This document shows, piece after piece, positions 44,147-51,252 of a stretch of DNA of 64,000 nt. Position numbers and translations under genes: made by a program. Origin of the DNA: Ruminococcaceae bacterium UBA1375 (lineage in GTDB: Bacteria; Bacillota; Clostridia; Oscillospirales; Ruminococcaceae); the NCBI GenBank assembly GCA_002305795.1, contig DBRF01000016.1:9657-73656 (forward strand). The letters run 5' to 3'. The stretch's first letter is position 1. Every line of letters starts with the position of its first letter. The notes below the pieces were generated by a model. It did no database searches. It saw only the letters and a program-made list of their open reading frames with translations, and had not been told where the DNA came from.

Positions 44147-45064
44147 TTACGTCTTTTTCTTCCCTTTGCGGAAAAAGAAAATATACCACACCGCTCCCCC
44201 GGCCAAAGCAACCACCACAATGCCGCCGATTACCCACCAGAGAACTGCGCTGCCAGTGCTGCCGGAGGATCCGGCCTCACCAGAGGCACTGGTCACTTCA
44301 TTTCCAGAAGCATCAAATTCCTCCAGGCCAAGGACATCAGATTCTTCCTCTGCCCCAGCCGAAGAAACAGTACTGGTTTGCGAAACCTCCAGCGAGGAGG
44401 ATGTTTCCGGCACGGAAGCTGTTTCCTGGGCGGCAGAGGAGGTTGCCGAAGCCGATGGGGCCTGAGAAGAAGCGGGCGTTTCAGCGGATTGAGACGATGT
44501 TGCCGCAGGTGTTTGGGGATTGGTCTGCTGGGTTTGCTCTAAAGTAACCGTGGTGATAAAATCTCCAGAGCCGGCGGTAAGGCCGCCTACCGTGATATAG
44601 AAAATGACTTCCCGCCCCATAGGGATCACATACATATTGCAGCGGATCACGGAGTTTTCACTGTTCACCTGCATACGGAAATCGGCGGTGTTATTGGTAT
44701 AATCTTCCTGCATCAGGGTAGCAGAAACGGCGCTCCCGTCCACCTGGAATTGAGGTGACTGGATGTTGTCCATCAGATTCAAACGAACCGTCATCCAGGT
44801 GGTTCCGCCGGAATCCACTTCCACCAATGCACTTTTATTCAAAGCGCTGTCCGTCATGGATTGGCCTAATACATAGGAGCTTTCTCCGCCGGAATCTTCA
44901 ATGACGCCGGTGGTAGGATGGCGGTAATGGGAAGTTGCAGTTGCAGTATAAATTCCGGGAGAAGCCGCCAAAACCGGCATGGTTTGAAAGCACGCTGCAA
45001 AAACCACCAGCAGAACCAGCATACCGGAAAACATCCTTTTCATCGCCGTTGAACCATGTAACAT
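44147..45064 (-). CDS. Shp-like cell-surface heme-binding protein
   Basis: A 305-residue protein with a signal peptide (MLVLLVVFAACFQTMPVLAA). A beta-sandwich domain (about 35-180) contains HYRHPTTGVIEDSGGESSYVLGQSM, which resembles the streptococcal heme-binding Shp domain. A Ser/Thr/Ala-rich stalk follows, with a C-terminal membrane helix (VLWWVIGGIVVVALAGGAVWYIFFF) and RKGKKK. AAAGGA precedes the ATG at 45064. It is the first gene of the heme operon. The Shp assignment is by pattern only. Confidence 0.78.
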   Translation of the reverse strand: MLHGSTAMKRMFSGMLVLLVVFAACFQTMPVLAASPGIYTATATSHYRHPTTGVIEDSGGESSYVLGQSMTDSALNKSALVEVDSGGTTWMTVRLNLMDNIQSPQFQVDGSAVSATLMQEDYTNNTADFRMQVNSENSVIRCNMYVIPMGREVIFYITVGGLTAGSGDFITTVTLEQTQQTNPQTPAATSSQSAETPASSQAPSASATSSAAQETASVPETSSSLEVSQTSTVSSAGAEEESDVLGLEEFDASGNEVTSASGEAGSSGSTGSAVLWWVIGGIVVVALAGGAVWYIFFFRKGKKKT

Positions 45065-45106
45065 AAAATCATTCCTTTCTTCTCGCATCAATCATGAAAC
45101 TTTTAG

Positions 45107-45120
45107 TTAGGTTCGGCTAA
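45107..45120. promoter_or_regulatory. TTAG-N6-CTAA operator at the heme operon promoter
   Basis: TTAGGTTCGGCTAA, placed directly downstream of the -10 box of the heme operon promoter, where a bound repressor would block initiation. The same pattern recurs at 46293 and 46724. Confidence 0.65.
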
Positions 45121-45121
45121 C

Positions 45122-45160
45122 ACTATAATAAAATCCCCCTTGCTCTGTCAAATTTGACAG
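45122..45160 (-). promoter_or_regulatory. Heme operon promoter with a 16-bp palindrome over the -35 region
   Basis: Minus strand TTGACA (45146-45151) with -10 candidates TTATAG or TATAGT at 45122-45128. The -35 lies within a perfect palindrome CTGTCAAATTTGACAG (45145-45160), a second possible regulator site. Confidence 0.65.
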
Positions 45161-45176
45161 CCTGGCAAGTCAAGAG

Positions 45177-45190
45177 TTAACTATCACTAA
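45177..45190. promoter_or_regulatory. Degenerate TTAG-N6-CTAA site upstream of the heme promoter
   Basis: TTAACTATCACTAA matches the operator pattern in 7 of 8 defined positions, 26 bases upstream of the -35. Confidence 0.4.
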
Positions 45191-45445
45191 CTACATCCCG
45201 AAAAAAATGCTCCTTTCGGAGTTTCATCCCTTGCATCCTTTTTCCGGAACCACTCAATCAGCAGATACAGTATAACATAGAATCGGCAGTTTTGCTTGAG
45301 TTAACTTTGTGCAACACTGAACAAAACAAGGATTGTGCCGAGGAAAATAGTGGAAAGAACCCGCTGAAGATGGGATGATGCCTTGCTGTGTTATTTGTGC
45401 AGTTTTGCACGATTTTTTCATACTGAAATCAGAATTTGCAATCAA

Positions 45446-46273
45446 CTACACCAAAACAGTAAAAATAGCCGTTGATTCCGGCATGTGAATCACTCCTACA
45501 CTGCACTGCATTCGCAAACAAACGTGACCGTGCAGGATCTGGTCCATGCCGCTTCCGATATTGCAGAAATTGAGAACGGCGGCAGGAATGGAAAACACAT
45601 TGCCGTTTCGCTCCGAATTGATGTAAGCGCCGCTGTCAAAATACTTTACAGTTTTCACATGGCCGCGCATGGCAATCCCTGTGGAAGCTGATTTTGCCGT
45701 CAAATCAACCCCTCGGAGCAAAAGCGTTCCCGCACCGTTTTTGATGCTCAACGTGCAAGGGTGTTCAAATCCTTCGTTTGCCATGGAAATATTTGTCCCG
45801 TTTTTAATATGTTCCCGATAAATAATAAACGGAAATTGGTATTTACCGTCCTTTAACCGTCTGCAAAGCTCATTGCCGTCAAAATACTTTTTGCTGCGCA
45901 GTTCATACTTTACCCTGCATTTTTCTTCTGCATGATAGATTACTTCCATGGTATCCTCGCTGTTATACAGCGCCCAATAGTAAGCATCATTTCTTGCGCT
46001 TTGGATATTGACACCTTCATAAAGCAGATGGTCTATGGTGATGTGAATTCTCTTGGCATATTCTTTTGCCTGTATTTTCCCCGATTCCGTCAAACGCAAA
46101 CGGCGGCCGTTCCGATTCAATAATCCTTCTTTTTCTAAGACAGAAAGCATGCGGCTGATGGTATAATGTTCTTTTCCCAATGTTTTGGCGATTCCGGTGA
46201 CACTGCTTTTTTCACCATCTGCAAGCAGACACAACAGAACTCGCAAACGAAGCACAGCGGATGCTTCTACCAT
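45446..46273 (-). CDS. Winged-helix transcriptional regulator beside the heme locus
   Basis: A 275-residue protein. Residues 1-85 form a MarR/DtxR-like winged helix (LLCLLADGEKSSVTGIAKTLGKEHYTISRMLSVLEKEGLL, then a wing RRLRLTESGK). The remaining 190 residues form a domain I do not recognise, rich in beta strands with several Cys and His (NELCRRL, EHPCTL, NFCNIG, HGHVCLRMQCS), which could sense metal or heme. The ATG at 46273 has GGAG at 10 bases; an in-frame TTG two codons earlier is less well placed. The operator-like palindromes nearby suggest it controls the heme operon and itself. Confidence 0.78.
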   Translation of the reverse strand: MVEASAVLRLRVLLCLLADGEKSSVTGIAKTLGKEHYTISRMLSVLEKEGLLNRNGRRLRLTESGKIQAKEYAKRIHITIDHLLYEGVNIQSARNDAYYWALYNSEDTMEVIYHAEEKCRVKYELRSKKYFDGNELCRRLKDGKYQFPFIIYREHIKNGTNISMANEGFEHPCTLSIKNGAGTLLLRGVDLTAKSASTGIAMRGHVKTVKYFDSGAYINSERNGNVFSIPAAVLNFCNIGSGMDQILHGHVCLRMQCSVGVIHMPESTAIFTVLV

Positions 46274-46292
46274 GGACAATCATCTCCGTTTA

Positions 46293-46306
46293 TTAGTTGC
46301 AACTAA
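46293..46306. promoter_or_regulatory. Perfect 14-bp palindrome before the regulator gene
   Basis: TTAGTTGCAACTAA is fully self-complementary and lies 20 bases upstream of the regulator start, consistent with autoregulation. Confidence 0.65.
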
Positions 46307-46351
46307 CTCCAATTTCCAAAACAGCGAAGCTGTAAATTATCGTTTCATAGG

Positions 46352-46462
46352 TTATTTCGCTTTTCTTGATCCAACAAAATACGCATTCCCAGCCTTCACC
46401 TCATAAGCTGCAATCTCCCCTTTCGGATTCACAAGAATAGTCCCCCTTCCGCCAAACTCATT
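46352..46462 (-). pseudogene. C-terminal remnant of an unidentified gene
   Basis: The minus-strand frame reads GGRGTILVNPKGEIAAYEVK, then AGNAYFVGSRKAK and a stop. It looks like the end of a real protein with no beginning; no start codon or upstream domain is present. It lies in an AT-rich, scrambled stretch between the regulator and the reductase gene. Confidence 0.4.
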
Positions 46463-46483
46463 CGCTCAAGACCTCCTTTCAAG

Positions 46484-46645
46484 TTTTTGGACTGGGCGCA
46501 GAAAGGGCCGGTAGACATGAGATACTGCATCTTGAATCCGAAGAAGTATTGTGCTGGGTTTAGACGCAATGGGTATTACAACAAAAGTAAAGTCCGCCAG
46601 ATAAAAGAAGAATACGCTCCACTTCCCCAATATCCTATTTTGTGA
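46484..46645 (+). pseudogene. Short open fragment, possible gene remnant
   Basis: The plus frame FLDWAQKGPVDMRYCILNPK continues YCAGFRRNGYYNKSKVRQIK and stops at 46645. An ATG at 46517 would give 42 residues but has no ribosome site. The basic, aromatic composition looks protein-like. I do not recognise it. Confidence 0.35.
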
Positions 46646-46723
46646 CCATTTGGAAACTGCCGTCACAACCGGCTTATGGGGTTAAATCGCTGATTCTTTT
46701 GAAAGAAAGAGATAAAGTTTTAA

Positions 46724-46774
46724 TTAGTCTATTCTAACCGTCACTATTATAGTGTGCTTTCAAATTCTTGTCAA
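46724..46774 (-). promoter_or_regulatory. Consensus promoter with TTAG-N6-CTAA operator at the start site
   Basis: Minus strand TTGACA (46769-46774), 17 bases and TATAAT (46746-46751), a perfect consensus. An operator, TTAG-TCTATT-CTAA on the plus strand (46724-46737), follows about 8 bases after the -10. No intact gene lies directly downstream, only remnants and then the regulator gene. Nothing else is apparent in 46646-47060. Confidence 0.7.
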
Positions 46775-47074
46775 GAAGAAAAGCTAAAAATGCCCTCTAA
46801 AAATTTGTTTTCTTCTTTCAAGCAACATATTTCTGGATCCGTCTACTGAATGCGCTCGCACAACATGGCACTCTCTTTCCACAGTCCCATTGCGCCGGCA
46901 GGAGTTCTCACTGATACTAAATTTACCGCCTCTGACTACTTGCAGCCGTATAAGGAGGTTTCATTCCTTTTGGGTATGTACGCCGATAAAAAACAGGTAT
47001 TTGCCTTCTTTTCCGGAAAATGGTACACTAAAGAAAACACCGAAAAACCAAAAGAATAGGTTAGGAGAAATACT

Positions 47075-48169
47075 ATGGAATACCGCAACCTCCCCCACGG
47101 CGGGGAACCAATCAGCATCCTGGGCTTGGGCAGCAGCGCCCTGGGGCCTTCCGGAGACAAGGAAATTCAGGCCACCGCCGCCTTGGCAGTGGAAAACGGC
47201 ATCAACTACTTTGACCTGGCTTCCGCTGACGCCGTCCCCTTTACGGCCTACGGCAAAGCGCTGGGCAGCGTCCGGGACAAGGTGTACTACCAAATCCACT
47301 TCGGGGCGGACTACCAAACCGGGCAGTACGGCTGGACCTTGGATTTGGAGGAAATCAAGCGTTCCATTGACTGGCAGCTCAAAGCACTGCGCACCGATTA
47401 CATCGACTTCGGCTTTATCCACTGCATGGACGAAAGTTCCGATTTGGAACAGTACCGGGAAAACGGGGTGTTGGACTATCTCCTTTCCTTACAAAAGCAA
47501 GGGGTGGTGCGGCACATCGGCCTTTCTTCCCACACCCCGGAAGTGGCTCAGCAGGTGCTGGACTGGAAGCTCATTGACATGCTGATGTTTTCCATTAACC
47601 CGGCCTACGACTACCAGCAGGGAGAATATGCCAACGGCAGCGCATCCCAGCGGATGGACCTGTACCGCCGGTGCGAAGCGGAGGGAGTGGGCATTTCGGT
47701 GATGAAGGCCTTCAGCGGCGGGCAGCTGCTGGATGCCAAAATCTCCCCCTTCCGGCAGGCCCTCACCGAATACCAATGTTTGGCTTACGCTTTGGACAAG
47801 CCGGGTGTGCTGACGGTACTGCCCGGCGTCCGCAACCGGAAGGACTTAAAACGGCTGCTGGGCTTTTTGGACGCAACCCCTGGGGAGAAGGACTACTCTG
47901 TGTTAGGCACCTTCACCCCTCAGGAGGCGGAAGGCATCTGCGTTTACTGCAACCACTGCCAACCCTGCCCCGCCGGGTTGGACGTGGGGCTAATCAACAA
48001 GTACTACGATTTATCCAAAGCCGGAGACAAGCTGGCGGCGGACCACTACCGGAATCTTACCATGCACGCCTCCGACTGCATCCAGTGCGGGCACTGCGAA
48101 AGCCGGTGCCCCTTCCAGGTAAAGCAGATGGAGCGGATGGAAGAGATCAGCGGGTATTTTGGGAGATAA
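47075..48169 (+). CDS. Aldo/keto reductase with C-terminal 4Fe-4S domain
   Basis: A 364-residue protein. An N-terminal aldo/keto reductase barrel (ISILGLGSSALGPSG, GINYFDLASADA, DYIDFGFIHCMD) precedes a ferredoxin-like tail with CVYCNHCQPCP and CIQCGHCESRCP, together two 4Fe-4S clusters. Such enzymes are common in anaerobes; the physiological substrate is unknown. The usual catalytic Tyr follows as AVPFTAYGKALG. TTAGGAG precedes the ATG. It is a single gene with a clear terminator. Confidence 0.92.
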   Translation: MEYRNLPHGGEPISILGLGSSALGPSGDKEIQATAALAVENGINYFDLASADAVPFTAYGKALGSVRDKVYYQIHFGADYQTGQYGWTLDLEEIKRSIDWQLKALRTDYIDFGFIHCMDESSDLEQYRENGVLDYLLSLQKQGVVRHIGLSSHTPEVAQQVLDWKLIDMLMFSINPAYDYQQGEYANGSASQRMDLYRRCEAEGVGISVMKAFSGGQLLDAKISPFRQALTEYQCLAYALDKPGVLTVLPGVRNRKDLKRLLGFLDATPGEKDYSVLGTFTPQEAEGICVYCNHCQPCPAGLDVGLINKYYDLSKAGDKLAADHYRNLTMHASDCIQCGHCESRCPFQVKQMERMEEISGYFGR

Positions 48170-48184
48170 AAACAAATTCTTTGC

Positions 48185-48223
48185 AACCTCTGCAGCTAAC
48201 AAGCTGCGGAGGCTTTTCTTTTT
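48185..48223 (+). terminator. Terminator of the aldo/keto reductase gene
   Basis: CCTCTGCAGC-TAACAA-GCTGCGGAGG followed by CTTTTCTTTTT. Confidence 0.9.
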
Positions 48224-48286
48224 GTCATTTGATGTACTCTTTTTGGGATATCCGTTGTGATTTATAAAAATTTAGTCAAAATACCA

Positions 48287-48315
48287 TTGATTTTTGTTTG
48301 AAACGCCAGTATAAT
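48287..48315 (+). promoter_or_regulatory. Promoter of the type I-C cas operon
   Basis: TTGATT (48287-48292), 17 bases and TATAAT (48310-48315), about 20 bases before the cas3 start, giving a very short leader. Confidence 0.75.
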
Positions 48316-48333
48316 ACAAACAGAAAGGAGAGA

Positions 48334-50538
48334 ATGCGATTGAAAAAACAAGAAAAAAATGAAATTGATGTGCAACAGGTGCTTCTGGCTCACATTCGAG
48401 AAGATGGGGCGGAACAAACCTTAGAAGAACATTTGCAGGGTACCGCCCGGCTGGCGGAACAGTTTGCCAATGCCTTTCAGGCAGGGGACTTCGGCAGGCA
48501 GGCGGGAGGCATCCACGATCACGGAAAAAGCAGCCGAGAGTTTCAAAACCGCCTTCGCGGCGACTCCAAGCCGGTAAACCATTCCGACGCCGGAGCCCAG
48601 ATGCTGTTTCAAAAGGGCAGCGACATCTCCGCCATTTGCGTTGCCGGACACCACAGCGGTTTGCCCAACTGGGGTGCAGGCGCCGACCCCGCCGGCGCAT
48701 CTACCTTTCAGGGGCGAATGAAGCGCAGAGATTTGCCTGCTTGTCTTCCAAAGCCCCAGCTTCCCCTGGAGTTAACCCCTCCCCCTTTGCCGGAAAGCTA
48801 CCGGGGCCCTATGAACCGGCTGGAAAAATCCTTCTTCATTCGGATGCTCTATTCCTGCTTAACCGACGCAGACTTCCTGGATACGGAACAGTTTATGCAG
48901 GGAGATTCCGTCCTCCGCCAACCGGGAGACTCCATCCCGGTGCTGAACCAAAAGCTGGACCGGTATTTGGAAGAACAGGGATTTTTAAAACCCGGCAAGG
49001 AAATCAACCAAAAGCGGGCCGCCATTTTACGGCAATGCCTGGAGGGGGGAAGCCAAGCGCCGGGGCTGTTTTCCCTAACCGTCCCCACCGGCGGGGGAAA
49101 AACAGTCTCTTCCCTGGCCTTTGCCCTGCGCCATGCCGCGGCGTATGGAAAGAAGCGAGTGATCTATGTGATCCCCTACTGCTCCATCATTGACCAGACC
49201 GCCGGGAAATTCCGGGAAATTCTGGGAAGCGAAAATGTGCTGGAACACCACAGCGGGGTTATCTATGAAAAAGAAGGAGGGAGTGAGCAGGATTGGGAAG
49301 ATTCCTGCAAACATCCCATGGCCCTGGCCACCGAAAACTGGGACAAGCCGGTGATTGTTACCACCATGGTACAGTTTTTTGAATCCCTCTATGCGGCCCG
49401 CTCCTCCCGCTGCCGGAAACTCCACAACATCGCCAACAGCGTGGTGGTTTTCGACGAAGCCCAGATGATGCCGGTGCAGCATCTCAGGCCCTGCGTGATG
49501 GCCATTGCCCAGCTGGTGCAGCACTTCTCGGTGACAGCGGTGCTGTGTACCGCCACCCAACCTTCCCTGAACCCCATGTTCCAGGAAATGGCGCCGGATT
49601 GGAAGATTCGGGAACTGTGCGCCGACACCCTGTCCCTCTACCGCTCCTTCCGTCGGGTGACCTTCCAAATGGAGCCCGCTCCCCTATCCTGCCTGGAACT
49701 GGCGGGGCGGCTAATGGAACACCACCAAGTTCTCTGCATCGTAAACACCCGAAAAGCGGCGCAGCGAGTGTACCAGCAGCTATCCGGGGAGGGGAATTAC
49801 CACCTATCCACCTACCTCTACCCCGCCCAGCGGCAGAAACTCATCCAAGAAATCCGGGACCGGCTGGCAGAGGGCCTGCCCTGCCGGGTGGTGTCCACCT
49901 CCTTGATTGAAGCGGGGGTGGATGTGGACTTTCCCGCCGTCTACCGGGAGCAGGCCGGGCTGGACTCCATCCTCCAGGCGGCGGGACGGTGCAACCGGGA
50001 AGGGGGCCATTCACCGGAAGAAAGCATCGTCACCGTCTTTACTTTGGAAGATGTGGGGGACAACAAGAGTATCCAGCCCAATCTGGAAGCCTTCCGGCAG
50101 GTTACGGCGGACTCCGACGAACTGGAACACCCGGACACCATCCGCTGGTACTTCAACCTGCTGTTTTACCAAGTCGGGGAGGATGCCCTAGACCAGGAAG
50201 GGATTCTCAAATTGTCCCGCAGCAAAAAACTTCCGTTCCGGGAGATGGAGCAAAAGTTCCATTTGATTGACGAAAACACCAAAACCGTTTACATTCCTCT
50301 GGAAGAGGGGGAAGAACTGGTGGAACGGCTGCGGGGCGGCGAGGTAAACCGGAATCTATTCCGGCAGCTGGGGCGGTACGGGGTATCGGTCTATCCCTAT
50401 CAATTCCAAGCGCTGTATCAAGCCGGGGACATTGAACTGTTGACGGAAAATGCGGCGATTCTGGTAAACCTTTCCCTCTACCACCGTGAAACCGGACTGT
50501 CTCCCCAGGCGGAGGAAGGAAAAGGGATTTTCGGATAA
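48334..50538 (+). CDS. cas3: Cas3 helicase-nuclease, type I-C
   Basis: The effector that unwinds and degrades target DNA after Cascade binding. About 734 residues. The HD nuclease has EHLQGTA, GIHDHGKSS, NHSDAGAQ and GHHSG; the SF2 helicase has Walker A TVPTGGGKTVSS, DEAQ, an SAT-like TATQP and motif VI AAGRCNREG. The start is ambiguous: ATG 48334 is only 3 bases from GGAG, while TTG 48340 is at 9 bases. It is the first gene of the operon. Confidence 0.96.
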   Translation: MRLKKQEKNEIDVQQVLLAHIREDGAEQTLEEHLQGTARLAEQFANAFQAGDFGRQAGGIHDHGKSSREFQNRLRGDSKPVNHSDAGAQMLFQKGSDISAICVAGHHSGLPNWGAGADPAGASTFQGRMKRRDLPACLPKPQLPLELTPPPLPESYRGPMNRLEKSFFIRMLYSCLTDADFLDTEQFMQGDSVLRQPGDSIPVLNQKLDRYLEEQGFLKPGKEINQKRAAILRQCLEGGSQAPGLFSLTVPTGGGKTVSSLAFALRHAAAYGKKRVIYVIPYCSIIDQTAGKFREILGSENVLEHHSGVIYEKEGGSEQDWEDSCKHPMALATENWDKPVIVTTMVQFFESLYAARSSRCRKLHNIANSVVVFDEAQMMPVQHLRPCVMAIAQLVQHFSVTAVLCTATQPSLNPMFQEMAPDWKIRELCADTLSLYRSFRRVTFQMEPAPLSCLELAGRLMEHHQVLCIVNTRKAAQRVYQQLSGEGNYHLSTYLYPAQRQKLIQEIRDRLAEGLPCRVVSTSLIEAGVDVDFPAVYREQAGLDSILQAAGRCNREGGHSPEESIVTVFTLEDVGDNKSIQPNLEAFRQVTADSDELEHPDTIRWYFNLLFYQVGEDALDQEGILKLSRSKKLPFREMEQKFHLIDENTKTVYIPLEEGEELVERLRGGEVNRNLFRQLGRYGVSVYPYQFQALYQAGDIELLTENAAILVNLSLYHRETGLSPQAEEGKGIFG

Positions 50539-50601
50539 TAAGATAAAACCATAGCAAATGATTTACTCAAAAACATAACAATCAGAAAGGAGTGTTGCCA
50601 T

Positions 50602-51252
50602 GTGTCCATACGCATGAAGGTATGGGGAGATTACGCCTGCTTTACCCGCCCGGAGATGAAAAGCGAGCGAGTTAGCTACGACGTTATGACCCCTTCTGCC
50701 GCCCGGGGGATTGTGGAGAGCATTTTTTGGCATCCTGGGATGAAATGGATGATTGATGCCATCTATGTGTGTAAGCCCATTTTATTCACCAATATCCGCC
50801 GCAACGAGGTGTCGGAAAAGATTTCCTGCAACGTGGTCCGCAGCGGGGCAAAGTCCGGAAAGCCCCTGTATCTGGCCACCCCGCAGTGTATCCAGCAGCG
50901 GGCCACCACCGCCTTGCGGGAGGTGGAGTACATCATCGAGGCCCACTTCAACATGACCGACAAAGCCGCTCCGGGAGACAACCCAGGAAAGTTCCAGGAG
51001 ATGTTTACCCGGCGGCTGAAAAAGGGACAGTGCTATCGTCAGCCTGTGCTGGGGTGCCGGGAGTTCACCGCGTTTTTCTCCCCCTGCGAGGAAATCCCTT
51101 CCTGCCCCCAGGAGCTGAAAGGCACCAGAGACCTGGGGTATATGCTCTACGATTTGGATTACAGCGACCCCGCCAATATCCGCCCCCTGTACTTCCGGGC
51201 GGTGCTGGTGGACGGCAAGCTGGACCTGCGGGAGGTGGAGATGAAGTCATGA
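50602..51252 (+). CDS. cas5c: Cas5c, pre-crRNA endonuclease and Cascade subunit
   Basis: In type I-C, Cas5c replaces Cas6: it cuts the repeat transcript and caps the crRNA 5' end. The 216-residue protein begins SIRMKVWGDYACFTRPEMKS and contains SYDVMTPSAARGIVESIFWH, both typical. The start is GTG 50602, with AAAGGAG at 9 bases and homology beginning before the next ATG. A five-codon frame, MCPYA, starts 2 bases earlier (50600) and its TGA overlaps that internal ATG. The gene overlaps cas8c by ATGA. Confidence 0.95.
   Translation: MSIRMKVWGDYACFTRPEMKSERVSYDVMTPSAARGIVESIFWHPGMKWMIDAIYVCKPILFTNIRRNEVSEKISCNVVRSGAKSGKPLYLATPQCIQQRATTALREVEYIIEAHFNMTDKAAPGDNPGKFQEMFTRRLKKGQCYRQPVLGCREFTAFFSPCEEIPSCPQELKGTRDLGYMLYDLDYSDPANIRPLYFRAVLVDGKLDLREVEMKS

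Noticed and set aside
45254..45445. A 63-codon minus-strand frame upstream of the heme operon
   Set aside because: No ribosome site; lies in the promoter region between the regulator stop and the operator sites.
46850..47059. A 69-codon plus-strand frame upstream of the aldo/keto reductase
   Set aside because: No ribosome site and no recognisable sequence; probably leader or remnant DNA.
50886..51248. N-terminal extension of cas8c
   Set aside because: The open frame upstream of 51249 overlaps cas5c and is not Cas8c-like; the ATGA overlap start is correct.
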